Of a stretch of 64,000 nt of DNA, positions 9,050 through 17,568 are shown in pieces. The stretch spans positions 28,201 through 92,200 of the forward strand of contig CALXSF010000009.1 in assembly GCA_944391055.1 (NCBI GenBank), in the 5' to 3' direction. The stretch comes from an uncultured Kiritimatiellota bacterium (GTDB lineage Bacteria > Verrucomicrobiota > Kiritimatiellia > RFP12 > DVOR01). The notes under the pieces were generated by a model. That model saw only the letters and a program-made list of their open reading frames with translations. It ran no database searches and was not told the origin of the DNA. Position numbers and translations under genes: made by a program. Numbering within the stretch: the first letter of the stretch is position 1; every line of letters starts with the position of its first letter.

Positions 9050-9727
9050 TCACGCGCCCTTGCCGAAGGCGGCCTCGCAGCGCGTGCGCAGCCTTGCCAC
9101 CGCCGCCGCCATGTCGGCCTGCGCGAAGAGGAAGGAGCCCGCCACGAAGGCGTTCGCCCCGGCGCGCGCCGCCGCCACCGCCGTCTCGTCGTTGACGCCC
9201 CCGTCCACCATGATGTCCAGCGCCGGCGCGCGCCCGCGCAGCGCCGCGATCTTCGGCAGCACCGCCGCGATGAACGCCTGCCCGCCGTAGCCGGGGTGGA
9301 CGGTCATGCAGAGCACCTCGTCCGCCACGTCCAGGTAGGGGAAGGCCGCCTCCGCCGGCGTCTCCGGGTTCAGCGCCAGCCCCACGCGCACGTTCCGCGC
9401 CTTCAGGGCCGCGGCGAGCGCGCGCACGTTCACCGTGTCGCGCAGCTCCAGGTGGAACTGCACCGTCGTGCTCCCCTTCTCCGCGAAGCGTTCGGCGTAG
9501 GCTTCCGGGTTGGTCATCATCAGGTGCGTGTTCAGCGCGAAGCCCTCCGGCAGCGTCCGCCGGCACAGCGCGGCCGTCTCCGGCGAGAAGGAGAGGTTCG
9601 GCACGAAATGGCCGTCCATCACGTCCAGGTGCAACGCGTCCGCGCCCGAGGCCGCGACCCGCGCGATCTCGTCCCCCAGGCGCCCTTGGTCGGCCGCCAG
9701 CAACGAAGGCAAAATGGCAATCTTCAT
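9050..9727 (-). CDS. rpe: Ribulose-phosphate 3-epimerase
   Basis: 225 aa, the normal length for the family. TIM-barrel enzyme interconverting ribulose 5-phosphate and xylulose 5-phosphate in the pentose phosphate pathway. HLDVMDGHFVPN holds the metal-binding His and catalytic Asp, MTVHPGYGGQAF the second metal His and phosphate-contact loop, and DIMVDGGVN the second catalytic Asp. AAAGGAG lies ten bases before the ATG. It follows aspS by 71 bases on the same strand and may share its transcript. Confidence 0.95.
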   Translation of the reverse strand: MKIAILPSLLAADQGRLGDEIARVAASGADALHLDVMDGHFVPNLSFSPETAALCRRTLPEGFALNTHLMMTNPEAYAERFAEKGSTTVQFHLELRDTVNVRALAAALKARNVRVGLALNPETPAEAAFPYLDVADEVLCMTVHPGYGGQAFIAAVLPKIAALRGRAPALDIMVDGGVNDETAVAAARAGANAFVAGSFLFAQADMAAAVARLRTRCEAAFGKGA

Positions 9728-9798
9728 GTCCGTCCGCTCCTTTGTCGCCCCGGATTCCCGCGCGCGCCGGGGCGGGTGTCACTCCGGCGCGCGCCGCC

Positions 9799-11586
9799 TC
9801 ACTTCACCACGTTTCGGGGGCGGACGGTGATGTGGAGCTCGCGGAGCTGTTTCTCCGTGACCTCGCTGGGCGCGTGCATCATCAGGTCCTCGGCCTTCTG
9901 GTTCATGGGGAAGGCGATGACCTCGCGGATGTTCTCCTCGCCGGCCAGGAGCATGACCATGCGGTCGACGCCCGGGGCGACGCCGGCGTGCGGGGGCGCG
10001 CCGTACTTGAAGGCGTTGAGGAGGCAGGCGAACTTCTGCTCGACGACCTCGGGGCCGTAGCCGGCGATCTCGAAGGCGCGGTACATGATGTCGGGCCGGT
10101 GGTTGCGCACGGCGCCGGAGGAGAGCTCGATGCCGTTGCACACCACGTCGTACTGATAGGCCAGGACGTCGAGCGGGTCTTTGCCGTTGAGCGCCTCGAG
10201 CCCGCCCTGCGGCATGGAGAAGGGGTTGTGCGAGAAGATGGTGGCCCCCGTCTCGGGATCCTTCTCGAAGAAGGGGAAGTCGGTGATCCAGCAGAAGCGG
10301 TAGGCGTTTTGCTCGATGAGGCCGAGGTCTTGGCCCATCTTCTTGCGCAGGGCGCCCATCATGCCGGGGGCCTTGTCGGGCGCGTCGCAGATGAAGAAGA
10401 TCGCGTCGCCGTCCTTGAGGCCGCCGCGCCGGGCCAGGGCGTCGAGCTCCTCGGGCTTGAGGAACTTGGCGATGGGGCCCTTGATCTTGTCGGCGTCCCA
10501 CACCAGATAGGCCAGGCCCTTGGCGCCGAGCTCCTGCTTGGCCCACGGCTCGAGCTTGTCGAAGAAGCTGCGGGGCTTGGTCTTGATCTGCGGCACGGGG
10601 AGGGCGCGGACGATCGCGCCGCCGGCGATGGCCTTGGCGAAGGCGCCGAAGCCGCTCCCGGCGAAGAGGTCGGTCACGTCGATGATCTTCAGGGGGTTGC
10701 GCAGGTCGGGCTTGTCGGAGCCGTAGGTGAGCATGGCCTCGCGGTAGGGGATGCGCCGCCAGGGGGCCTGGTCGATCTGCCAGCCCTTGGGGGCGAAGGC
10801 CGCGAAGGCCTTGGAGAGCACGTCCTCCACCACCGCGAAGACGTCGTCCTGCGTGGCGTAGGACATCTCGATGTCCAGCTGGTAGAACTCGCCCGGGGAG
10901 CGGTCGGCGCGCGAATCCTCGTCGCGGAAGCACGGGGCGATCTGGAAGTAGCGGTCGAAGCCGGCCACCATCAGCAGCTGCTTGAAGAGCTGCGGGGCCT
11001 GCGGCAGGGCGTAGAACTTGCCGTGGTGGACGCGCGAGGGCACCAGGTAGTCGCGCGCGCCCTCGGGGCTGGAGCAGGTGAGGATGGGCGTCTGGTACTC
11101 GTTGAAGCCGTGCGCCTCCATCTCCTTGCGCAGGAAGCTGATGAGCTTGGAGCGCAGGACGATGTTCTTGTGCACCCGCTCGCGGCGCAGGTCGAGGTAA
11201 CGGTAGGTCAGGCGCATATCCTCGGCCGGGTCCGTCTCGTCGGGGATGTAGAGCGGCGTCGTCTCCGAGGGGGATTCGACGACGCACGCGTCCGCCACCA
11301 GCTCTACCTCGCCGGTGGGCAGCTCGGGGTTCACGGTGGCGGGCTCGCGCAGCACCACCTGGCCGGTGAAGGTGAGGACGCTCTCGAGTTTCACCTTCTC
11401 CACCTCGCCGAAGAAGGGGCGGCTCGGGTGCACCACCACCTGCGTCAGGCCGTAATGGTCGCGCAGGTCGATGAACAGGATGCCGCCGTGGTCGCGCTTG
11501 CGGAAGACCCAGCCGGAGAGGCGGGCGGTCTTGCCGGCGTCGCCGGCGCGGAGTTCGTTGCAGGTGTGCGTGCGGTAAGGATGCAT
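9799..11586 (-). CDS. aspS: Aspartyl-tRNA synthetase
   Basis: 595 aa bacterial-type class II synthetase. The N-terminal OB anticodon-binding domain contains [19 protein letters not shown]. The catalytic core has motif 2 ([19 protein letters not shown] region), the GAD insertion typical of bacterial AspRS in the middle (about 290-420), and motif 3 ([15 protein letters not shown]) near the end. It charges tRNA-Asp, two copies of which lie at 19.3 kb; with no gatCAB seen here, whether it is discriminating or also charges tRNA-Asn cannot be decided. GAGG sits seven bases before the ATG. Confidence 0.96.
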   Translation of the reverse strand: MHPYRTHTCNELRAGDAGKTARLSGWVFRKRDHGGILFIDLRDHYGLTQVVVHPSRPFFGEVEKVKLESVLTFTGQVVLREPATVNPELPTGEVELVADACVVESPSETTPLYIPDETDPAEDMRLTYRYLDLRRERVHKNIVLRSKLISFLRKEMEAHGFNEYQTPILTCSSPEGARDYLVPSRVHHGKFYALPQAPQLFKQLLMVAGFDRYFQIAPCFRDEDSRADRSPGEFYQLDIEMSYATQDDVFAVVEDVLSKAFAAFAPKGWQIDQAPWRRIPYREAMLTYGSDKPDLRNPLKIIDVTDLFAGSGFGAFAKAIAGGAIVRALPVPQIKTKPRSFFDKLEPWAKQELGAKGLAYLVWDADKIKGPIAKFLKPEELDALARRGGLKDGDAIFFICDAPDKAPGMMGALRKKMGQDLGLIEQNAYRFCWITDFPFFEKDPETGATIFSHNPFSMPQGGLEALNGKDPLDVLAYQYDVVCNGIELSSGAVRNHRPDIMYRAFEIAGYGPEVVEQKFACLLNAFKYGAPPHAGVAPGVDRMVMLLAGEENIREVIAFPMNQKAEDLMMHAPSEVTEKQLRELHITVRPRNVVK

Positions 11587-11607
11587 ACAAGGCCTCGCTA
11601 TGAAAAG

Positions 11608-11629
11608 AAACGCGCGTCAGTATACCACA
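11608..11629 (-). promoter_or_regulatory. Promoter of aspS (extended -10)
   Basis: The minus strand reads TGTGGTATACTGACGCG with -10 box TATACT at 11624-11619 in a TGG-extended context. The 22-base block is identical to the one upstream of miaB, which points to a shared promoter class or regulator. Confidence 0.6.
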
Positions 11630-11663
11630 AACCGCGAAAAAGGGATTGCCTTTCCGGGGGGCG

Positions 11664-11677
11664 TTTGGTATCCTATG
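11664..11677 (+). promoter_or_regulatory. Promoter of tRNA-Thr, TTTGG-TATCCT-ATG type
   Basis: TTTGGTATCCTATG, an extended -10 (TATCCT at 11669-11674) 12 bases before the tRNA 5' end. Member of the tRNA/rpsP promoter family described for tRNA-Ser. Confidence 0.55.
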
Positions 11678-11686
11678 CGACGTTTT

Positions 11687-11763
11687 GCCAACTTAGCTCA
11701 GCTAGGTAGAGCAGCGCATTCGTAATGCGCAGGTCGTCGGTCCGATTCCGTCAGTTGGCTCCA
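11687..11763 (+). tRNA. tRNA-Thr (anticodon CGT)
   Basis: Acceptor stem GCCAACT/AGTTGGC, D-arm TTAGCTCAGCTAGGTAGAGC, anticodon arm GCGCA-TTCGTAA-TGCGC with anticodon CGT, and encoded CCA (11761-11763). The T-arm is odd: GTCGG-TCCGATT-CCGTC has C where position 55 is almost always U, and a U-U mismatch in the stem. It could be a genuine divergent tRNA or a drifting one. A strong terminator follows at once. Confidence 0.9.
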
Positions 11764-11768
11764 TCCTC

Positions 11769-11804
11769 AAGGCCCGCAAGCCCCGCGCTTGCGGGCCTTT
11801 TTGT
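11769..11804 (+). terminator. Rho-independent terminator of tRNA-Thr
   Basis: Perfect 12-bp stem AAGGCCCGCAAG/CTTGCGGGCCTT with an eight-base loop, followed by TTTTTG. It begins six bases after the tRNA CCA. Confidence 0.85.
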
Positions 11805-11841
11805 TTCCCCGGCGGCCGCGCCGGGGAGCCAAGGGAAACAA

Positions 11842-11871
11842 AAAAGGCCCCGCCGGGCGGCGGGGCCTTTT
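11842..11871 (-). terminator. Rho-independent terminator of the lptF/G-lpxA operon
   Basis: GGCCCCGCC/GGCGGGGCC stem with a four-base loop and T-runs on both sides, so it can act in either direction. On the minus strand it follows the lpxA stop by about 20 bases and ends in TTTTTT. Confidence 0.85.
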
Positions 11872-11889
11872 CGTCGCGCGGGGCGCCTG

Positions 11890-12672
11890 TCAGGCGACGC
11901 CGTGTTTGGAGGCGTTGGCGTAGAAGTGGAGGAGGTGGCGGATCTGGGGGCATTGGGGGAGCTCGCGGGCGATGCGCTCGAGGGCGGCGGCGCGGGTGGA
12001 GCCTTCGGAGTAGAGGATCTGGTAGGCGTCCTTGAGGGCGGAGACGGCCTCGGGGGTGAAGGCGTCGCCATGGCGGCGGATGCCGACGGAGTTGAGGCCG
12101 CGGACGACGAGGTTCTCGACGCCCATGGTGACCATGTAGGGGGGGGCGTCCTTGCGGAGGTGGGTGCCGCCGCCGATCATGGCGTAGGTGCCGATGTGGG
12201 TGAATTGGAGGATGGCGGTGGTGCCGCCGATGACGGCGTTCTCCTCGATGAGGCATTCGCCGGCGACCTGGACGCCGTTGGACATGATGACGCGGTCGCC
12301 GACGACGCAGCCGTGGGCGATGTGGCAGTAGGCCATGATGAGGCAGTCCGCGCCGATGACGGTCTTGGAGCCCTCGAAGGTGCCGGAGTGGATGGTGGCG
12401 CATTCGCGGATGACGGTGCGGGGGCCGATCTCGACGAAGGTGACGACGCCGGGGCGCCATTTGAGGTCTTGGGTCTTGGTGCCGACGCAGGCGTTGGGGA
12501 AGACCTCGCAGCCCTCGGCGAGGGTGGTGTGGCCCTCGACGGTGGCGTGGTGGTGGATGACGGCGCGGGGGCCGATGGTGACGTCGGGCCCGACGTAGGC
12601 GAAGGGGCCGACCTCGGCGGTGGGGTCGATTTGCGCGCCGGGGCAGACGTAGGCCAGGGGATGGATAGGCAT
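11890..12672 (-). CDS. lpxA: Acyl-ACP:UDP-N-acetylglucosamine O-acyltransferase
   Basis: 260 aa (usual length 255-262), first enzyme of lipid A synthesis in the cytoplasm, which shows that the cell makes lipopolysaccharide or a similar glycolipid. The N-terminal two thirds is a left-handed beta-helix of hexapeptide repeats. HIAHGC carries His120, equivalent to the catalytic His125 of the E. coli enzyme. The C-terminal helical domain ends the protein. AAAGGAG lies seven bases before the ATG at 12672. The gene follows the LptF/G permease by ten bases, an apt pairing of lipid A synthesis and export. Confidence 0.95.
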   Translation of the reverse strand: MPIHPLAYVCPGAQIDPTAEVGPFAYVGPDVTIGPRAVIHHHATVEGHTTLAEGCEVFPNACVGTKTQDLKWRPGVVTFVEIGPRTVIRECATIHSGTFEGSKTVIGADCLIMAYCHIAHGCVVGDRVIMSNGVQVAGECLIEENAVIGGTTAILQFTHIGTYAMIGGGTHLRKDAPPYMVTMGVENLVVRGLNSVGIRRHGDAFTPEAVSALKDAYQILYSEGSTRAAALERIARELPQCPQIRHLLHFYANASKHGVA

Positions 12673-12682
12673 GGGCGCTCCT

Positions 12683-13795
12683 TTATTGGTGCTTGGGGAT
12701 GAGGCGCGCGGCGACGGCGCAGCAGATGACGACGGGGGCCCAGACAAGGAGCCACGGCAGCGCGGCGGGCTTGTCCGCGAGGGATTCGGAGAGCAGGACG
12801 AAGAGGAAGAAGGCGATGCCGACGCCGACGCCGAGGGCCAGCCCGCGGGAGGATTCCTTGCGCTGGGTCTGGCAGCCGAGGGGCACGCCCACCAGCACAA
12901 AGCAGAAGGCGGAGGCGGCCCAGACGGCGCGGTGGCTGATGAGGAAGCGGAGGCGGCTGCGCCATTTGGCGGCGGCGGGCTGGGAGAGGTCGGCGCGCGC
13001 GGCGTCGCGCTCGGCGTCGACGAGCTCGCCGAGGGTGAAATCCTTGGGCTTCTTGAGGTATTCGCGGGAGCGGGAGACGACATCCTTGCAGAGGTAGGTG
13101 TAGGTGGCGAAGGTGGCGGTGCCGCGGACGTCCTTGGCGGGGGGGGAGACGGTGGCGTCGCGGAGGGTGAAGACGAGGTCGCTGCCCTGGGTGCGGACCT
13201 CGGCGCGGTCGGCGTGGATCTCGCGGAGGAAGCCGTCGGAGCGGTCGATGGCCAGGAGGTTGTAGAGGAGGGTGTAGGGGCGGCCGTCGGGATCCTCCTG
13301 GTCGACCTTGCGGTCGCAGAAGACGGCGACGTTGTCGATGTCGTCGATGAAGCGCCCGGGCTCGAGGAGCTGGACGCCGGCGTCGAGGGCAAGGCGGCTG
13401 GCGAGGGTGCGGCGGACGTAGTGCCCGCGGGGCATGGCGTAGTTCTGGAGGTAGAAGACGAGGGCGGAGCAGAGGAGCCCGACGATGAGCGGCCCGCGCA
13501 TGATGGTCAGGAAGCTGACGCCGCAGGCCTTCATGGCCGCGATCTCGCTGTCGGTGCTCAGGCGGCCGAAGACGAGGAGGGAGGCGACCATGAGGGAGAG
13601 CGGGATGGTGAAGCCCAGAACCTCGGGCAGGGAGGCGAGGAGGTACTGCGCCACGAGCGCGCCGGAGGCCCCGCGCATGACGAATTGGAAGACTTGGAAG
13701 AGGAAGCCGACGGAGAGGACGAAAGTGAGCACCACGCCCGTGAGCCCGGCGGCGACGAGGAAGGAGCGGAGGATGTACCGTTGGAGCGTGCCCAT
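12683..13795 (-). CDS. LptF/LptG family permease (LPS export)
   Basis: 370 aa, YjgP/YjgQ family. Three transmembrane helices at the N-terminus (ILRSFLVAAGLTGVVLTFVL), a periplasmic beta-jellyroll of about 170 residues, and three more helices at the C-terminus. LptF and LptG form the inner membrane channel of the LptB2FGC ABC exporter that pulls LPS out of the membrane. Only one of the pair is here and the sequence does not say which. lpxA follows ten bases downstream in the same operon. Confidence 0.85.
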   Translation of the reverse strand: MGTLQRYILRSFLVAAGLTGVVLTFVLSVGFLFQVFQFVMRGASGALVAQYLLASLPEVLGFTIPLSLMVASLLVFGRLSTDSEIAAMKACGVSFLTIMRGPLIVGLLCSALVFYLQNYAMPRGHYVRRTLASRLALDAGVQLLEPGRFIDDIDNVAVFCDRKVDQEDPDGRPYTLLYNLLAIDRSDGFLREIHADRAEVRTQGSDLVFTLRDATVSPPAKDVRGTATFATYTYLCKDVVSRSREYLKKPKDFTLGELVDAERDAARADLSQPAAAKWRSRLRFLISHRAVWAASAFCFVLVGVPLGCQTQRKESSRGLALGVGVGIAFFLFVLLSESLADKPAALPWLLVWAPVVICCAVAARLIPKHQ

Positions 13796-13808
13796 GGCGG
13801 GGAGGCCC

Positions 13809-15005
13809 TCAGCGCGTCGGGGCGGCGCGGAGGCGCTCGCGGGTGGCGGCGTCGACGCCGCGGATGAGGATCTCGACGCGGCGGTTGGAGGGGGTGCCGC
13901 GCTCCAGGTCGACGGGGTCGAGGGGCTGGTCGTAGGAATGGCCGTAGGCGGCCATGCGCCCGGGGGCGACGCCGTTCTGGGCGAGGTGGTTCATGACGCT
14001 GCGCGCGCGCGCCTCGGAGAGCTCCTGGTTGTAGGCGTGGTCGGAGCCGTGCTGGCGGTCGGCGTGGCCGTGGAGCTCCACCCGCGCCTGGGGGTTGGCC
14101 TCGAGGGCGCCCAGGACGATGCGGGTGAGTTCGTCGAGGACGGGCAGCTCGGCGGGGCTGACGATGGCGGTGTCCTTGGCGAAGCCGACGCGCAGCTCAA
14201 GGCGCATCTGGTCGGCGGAGCCGGCGGGGGTGACGTCGCGGAGCTTGGCCGCGTGGGCGGAGGCCTCGTCGTAGCGCTTGGCGCCGGGCTCGATCTCGGC
14301 GACGGGGGCGAGGGGCTCAAGCCCGGCCGCGCCGCCGTCGTCCCCAGGGCCGCCGCAGAACCAGACGAGCCCGAGGTCGGCGGTGGTGAAGTGCAGGAAG
14401 TCATCGTCCAGCGCCACGTGCCAGCGCAGGTCGCCGCGCAGCGAGAGGCGTTCGGTGAGGTGCCAGAAGGCGCCCAGCCCCGCCTGGGCGAAGAGATGGG
14501 CCTCCTTGCCGTCCTGCCAGATGGGGGCGGAGGTGGCGCCGTAATAGGCGAGGCCGCCGGCGAGGAAGGGGTCGAAGCGGGCGTAGCGGTCGAAGTGCCA
14601 AAGGGCTTCCGCGCCGAGGCCGAGGATGGTGCGCCCGCCGTGGGCGCCGCTGGCGGTCTTGGTGCCGCGCCCGATCATGCCGAAACCTTCGAGGGAGAGG
14701 GGGCTGTCGGCGAAGTCGTAGCCCAGGCGGAGGACGACGTAGGGCTGGACGCCCCGGAGGTTGCTGCCGGGCTTGGGGTGGGTGGCGTTGTGCAGGCGCA
14801 TGGCGCCGGCGCCGAGGCCGAGGTAGAACCGCCCCTCGGAGCGGCCGTCGTCCTCCTCGGCGGCGGGGGCGGCTCCGCGCGCGGCGGCGTCCTCGGCGGT
14901 GGGGGCGACGGGCGCGTCGTCGCGCGCGGTGACGACGGGGCCGCGTTGGGCGAGGGTGGGCGTGGAAACGGCCAGCACGGCCGCCAGGAGTGCGAGGGGC
15001 TTCAT
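13809..15005 (-). CDS. OmpA-family outer membrane protein
   Basis: 398 aa. Signal peptide MKPLALLAAVLAVSTPTLA. About residues 65-250 form an OmpA-like eight-stranded barrel (alternating FYLGLGAGAMRLHN-type strands). After a linker, residues 285-385 are an OmpA peptidoglycan-binding domain with VELHGHADRQHG and the NRRVEILI ending. It anchors the outer membrane to the wall. Start chosen at 15005: AAAGGA lies nine bases upstream and the nearby ATGAGATGA runs straight into a stop. Extended -10 TGC-TATCGT at 15038-15030 gives it its own promoter. Confidence 0.85.
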   Translation of the reverse strand: MKPLALLAAVLAVSTPTLAQRGPVVTARDDAPVAPTAEDAAARGAAPAAEEDDGRSEGRFYLGLGAGAMRLHNATHPKPGSNLRGVQPYVVLRLGYDFADSPLSLEGFGMIGRGTKTASGAHGGRTILGLGAEALWHFDRYARFDPFLAGGLAYYGATSAPIWQDGKEAHLFAQAGLGAFWHLTERLSLRGDLRWHVALDDDFLHFTTADLGLVWFCGGPGDDGGAAGLEPLAPVAEIEPGAKRYDEASAHAAKLRDVTPAGSADQMRLELRVGFAKDTAIVSPAELPVLDELTRIVLGALEANPQARVELHGHADRQHGSDHAYNQELSEARARSVMNHLAQNGVAPGRMAAYGHSYDQPLDPVDLERGTPSNRRVEILIRGVDAATRERLRAAPTR

Positions 15006-15029
15006 CTCATGGGTTCCTTTCGGCCTCAT

Positions 15030-15038
15030 ACGATAGCA
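15030..15038 (-). promoter_or_regulatory. Promoter of the OmpA-family gene
   Basis: Extended -10 TGC-TATCGT on the minus strand, 24 bases upstream of the start codon, with a normal leader containing a GAAAGGAA ribosome site. Confidence 0.5.
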
Positions 15039-15077
15039 TATCCGCGCGGGCTTTGCCGTCCGGCGGCGGGGGCGGCC

Positions 15078-15995
15078 CTAGGCCAGGAGGTAGCGCTCGG
15101 CCTCAAGGGCGGCCTTGGCGCCGGCGCCGGCGGCGATGACGGCCTGTTTGTAGAAGGGGTCCATGGCGTCGCCGGCCGCGAAGACGCCGGGGGCGGAGGT
15201 GCGGACGCCGTCGGTGACGATGTAACCTTGGGGGTCGAGGTCGAGGGCCCCCTTGAGGAAGGCGGTGTTGGGGGTGTGGCCGATGGCGACGAAGAGCCCG
15301 CTGACGGGGAGCTCGCGGGTCTCGCCGGTCTTGACGTTGCGGAGGCGGAGGGCGGTGACGGTGCGCGCGGCGGGGTCGAGGACGTCGTCGACCACGGTGT
15401 CCCAGACGGGGACGACGTTGGGGGCGGCGAGGACGCGCTCGGCCATGACCTTGCTGGCGCGGAGGGCGTCGCGGCGGTGGATGAGCCAGACCTTGGCGCA
15501 GAGGCGGGAGAGGAAGAGGGCGTCCTCGCAGGCGACGTCGCCGCCGCCGACGACGGCGACCTCCTTGCCGCGGAAGAAGGCGCCGTCGCAGGTGGCGCAG
15601 GCGCTGACGCCGTGGCCCATGAGGGCGCGTTCGTTGGGGAGCCCGAGCCAGCGGGCGGAGGCGCCGGTGGCGATGATGAGGGCGCGGGCCTCGAGGGCGC
15701 CGGCGACGAGGGTGTCCAAGCGCTTGATGGGGCCGGCGAGGTCGGCGGCGGTGACCTCGTCGACCTCGAAGGCGGCGCCGAAGCGTTCGGCCTGGCGGCG
15801 CATGGCGACGACGAGGTCATAGCCGTTGATGGGGGCGGGGAAGCCGGGGTAGTTCTCCACCTCGGTGGTCTGGGTCAGCTGGCCCCCGGGCTGGGGGCCT
15901 TCGAGGACGAGCGGGGCGAAGCCGGCGCGGGCGGCGTAGAGGGCGGCGGCGCAGCCGGCGGGGCCGCTGCCGAGGATGATGAGGTCACGCGTCAT
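15078..15995 (-). CDS. trxB: Thioredoxin reductase (NADPH)
   Basis: 305 aa low-molecular-weight flavoprotein. FAD-binding GSGPAGCAAALYAARAG at the N-terminus, redox-active ACATC pair Cys133/Cys136, NADPH-binding GGGDVACEDA, and FAD-contacting GVFAAGDAMD near the end. It passes electrons from NADPH to thioredoxin in the cytoplasm. The ATG at 15995 has GGAG seven bases upstream; the ATG at 16010 does not. It is the last gene of the COG3014-YcfL-LpoB operon, 11 bases after the first LpoB-like gene. Confidence 0.93.
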   Translation of the reverse strand: MTRDLIILGSGPAGCAAALYAARAGFAPLVLEGPQPGGQLTQTTEVENYPGFPAPINGYDLVVAMRRQAERFGAAFEVDEVTAADLAGPIKRLDTLVAGALEARALIIATGASARWLGLPNERALMGHGVSACATCDGAFFRGKEVAVVGGGDVACEDALFLSRLCAKVWLIHRRDALRASKVMAERVLAAPNVVPVWDTVVDDVLDPAARTVTALRLRNVKTGETRELPVSGLFVAIGHTPNTAFLKGALDLDPQGYIVTDGVRTSAPGVFAAGDAMDPFYKQAVIAAGAGAKAALEAERYLLA

Positions 15996-16006
15996 GGGGC
16001 TCTCCG

Positions 16007-16597
16007 TCATTCGGTGCGCTTGACGATGCGCGTCTCCTTGACCATGACGGCGGTGCCGGCGGCCAGGTCGTTGAGGCGCAGCTGGAAGTAGTATTCGTGC
16101 TGGGTGCCGCCGTTGTCGCGGCGGAGGTCGCGGGCGATGATCTTGCCGGTGAGGGAGAAGTCGGGGGCCTTGAGCTGGCCCTTCTTCTGGATGGTGGCTT
16201 GGTCGAACTCGTCGTTGCCGCGGACGGCGCGGGCGTCGGAGATGGTCTCGTCGCGGTTGGAGGCCTTGTCGGCGAAGACGGCGGAGAGGGCGAAGCGCTC
16301 GTCGGCGAGGAGCGCCTCGGAGACGCGGGCGGTGAGGAGGTCGGTGTCGATGCCCAGGTTGGTCTCGTCGGAGACGTTGCCGATGGCCACGACGTAGATC
16401 TTGCCGGGGGGCGTGAGGGCGCGGACCTTGGCGGAGGCCAGGATGGCCTGGGTGGTCTCGGCGGCGGCGGCCTCGAAATCCTTGTAGTCGAGCCCGGCGA
16501 GGATCTCGGTGTCGTTGTGGGTGTCGACGAGGACGGTGCGGTTGGCGCAGCCGGCGGCGAGCAGAAGGGCGGCGAGCAGGAGGGGGAGGGTGCGCAT
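16007..16597 (-). CDS. Penicillin-binding protein activator LpoB-like lipoprotein (copy 1)
   Basis: 196 aa with lipobox LLAAGC (Cys17), so probably anchored in the outer membrane. The sequence VDTHNDTEILAGLDYKDFE and the later DEFDQATIQKKG and LTGKI segments fit the LpoB family (PF13036). In E. coli LpoB spans the periplasm and switches on the PBP1b transglycosylase. About half of the residues match the adjacent copy 2, with the same length, so the pair arose by tandem duplication. GAAAGGAA lies before the ATG. A PBP partner is not in the window. Confidence 0.8.
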   Translation of the reverse strand: MRTLPLLLAALLLAAGCANRTVLVDTHNDTEILAGLDYKDFEAAAAETTQAILASAKVRALTPPGKIYVVAIGNVSDETNLGIDTDLLTARVSEALLADERFALSAVFADKASNRDETISDARAVRGNDEFDQATIQKKGQLKAPDFSLTGKIIARDLRRDNGGTQHEYYFQLRLNDLAAGTAVMVKETRIVKRTE

Positions 16598-16614
16598 GGG
16601 GGCGTTCCTTTCGG

Positions 16615-17205
16615 TTACCAGACGGGCATCCCGGGGCCGACGGCCTTGACGGTCTGGAGGGAATCCTGCCAGAGGGTGACGCCGTCGGCCAGGCGGGTGG
16701 CCTTGAGGGTGAGGAAGTATTCGACGCGCGTGCCGCCGTTGTCGCGGCGGACGTTGCGCTGGGTGAGTTTCCCGGTGAGGGAGAGGTCGGGGGCCTTGAG
16801 CCGGCCCTTCCGCTGGACGGTGGCCTGGTCGAACTCGGCGTCGCCGCGGACGAGGCGGGCGTCGGCCACGGTTTCGTCGCGGGCGTCCCCGAAGAGGGCG
16901 GAGACCTCGAAGCGGCCGTCGGCGAGGAGGGCCTCGGCAAGGCGGCCGGTGAGGAGGGCGGGGGCGAGGTGCTGGCAGGTGTCGTTGGTGATGGGGCCGA
17001 GGGCGACGACGGCGGGGCGCCGGGCGTCCCCGGGCAGGCGGGGGCTGGCCAAGAGGCTCTGCGCCATCGCGGCCGCCGCGCCCTCCAGATCGCGCCAGTC
17101 ATAAGAGACGGTCGTCTCCGCGTCGTTGGCCGTGTCCACCAGCTCGGTGGAGGCACAGCCGGCGCAGAGCAGCGCCGCCAGCAGGAAGCCGCCCGAAGGC
17201 CTCAC
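16615..17205 (-). CDS. Penicillin-binding protein activator LpoB-like lipoprotein (copy 2)
   Basis: 196 aa, starting at GTG 17205. This start overlaps the TGA of the YcfL-like gene (GTGA) and has AGGAG five bases upstream; no ATG gives a complete signal peptide. The lipobox LCAGC puts the lipidated Cys at residue 17, exactly as in copy 1. VDTANDAETTVSYDWRDLE, DAEFDQATVQRKGRLKAPD and LTGKLTQRNVRRDNGGT match copy 1 closely. Expected periplasmic activator of a class A penicillin-binding protein; two copies could serve two synthases or conditions. Confidence 0.78.
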   Translation of the reverse strand: MRPSGGFLLAALLCAGCASTELVDTANDAETTVSYDWRDLEGAAAAMAQSLLASPRLPGDARRPAVVALGPITNDTCQHLAPALLTGRLAEALLADGRFEVSALFGDARDETVADARLVRGDAEFDQATVQRKGRLKAPDLSLTGKLTQRNVRRDNGGTRVEYFLTLKATRLADGVTLWQDSLQTVKAVGPGMPVW

Positions 17206-17564
17206 TCGAACTCCTGCAGGTAGAGCCGGAAGTCCTCGCAGTCGCCGCTGGGCGCGGTCGCGCGGAGATAACGGATCTCGTAGGGGGCCAACGAGAGGAG
17301 GCGGAGGTCGGAGGCGGGGGTGCCCTCGCCGACGGCCAGCCCGCGGGCGTCGAGCCACGTGAAGCGATACCGCAGGCGCAGGGGGTCGCTGTCCTCGTTG
17401 GCGAGGGTGACCTGGGCGGAGAGGCTGTTGGGCTCGCGGACGGTCCGCACGTCCATGACCTTCACGGCGTCGGCGCCCGGGCCGGAGACGTGGTCGGCGT
17501 AAGGGCCGGCGCAGCCGGCCAAGGCGAGCGCGGCGGCGGCCGCGAGGAGGGGGATGTGTCTCAT
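17202..17564 (-). CDS. YcfL-like lipoprotein (DUF1425)
   Basis: 120 aa. Signal peptide with lipobox ALAGC (Cys18), followed by a small beta-sandwich that reads like DUF1425: VTLANEDSDPLRLRYRFTWLDARG. In E. coli ycfL lies directly upstream of lpoB, the same order as here. The function is not established; a part in cell-wall synthesis control is inferred from this conserved pairing. The ATG at 17564 has AAAGGA eight bases upstream; the more distant in-frame ATG (17591) lies inside the preceding gene. Confidence 0.75.
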   Translation of the reverse strand: MRHIPLLAAAAALALAGCAGPYADHVSGPGADAVKVMDVRTVREPNSLSAQVTLANEDSDPLRLRYRFTWLDARGLAVGEGTPASDLRLLSLAPYEIRYLRATAPSGDCEDFRLYLQEFE

Positions 17565-17568
17565 GGGT

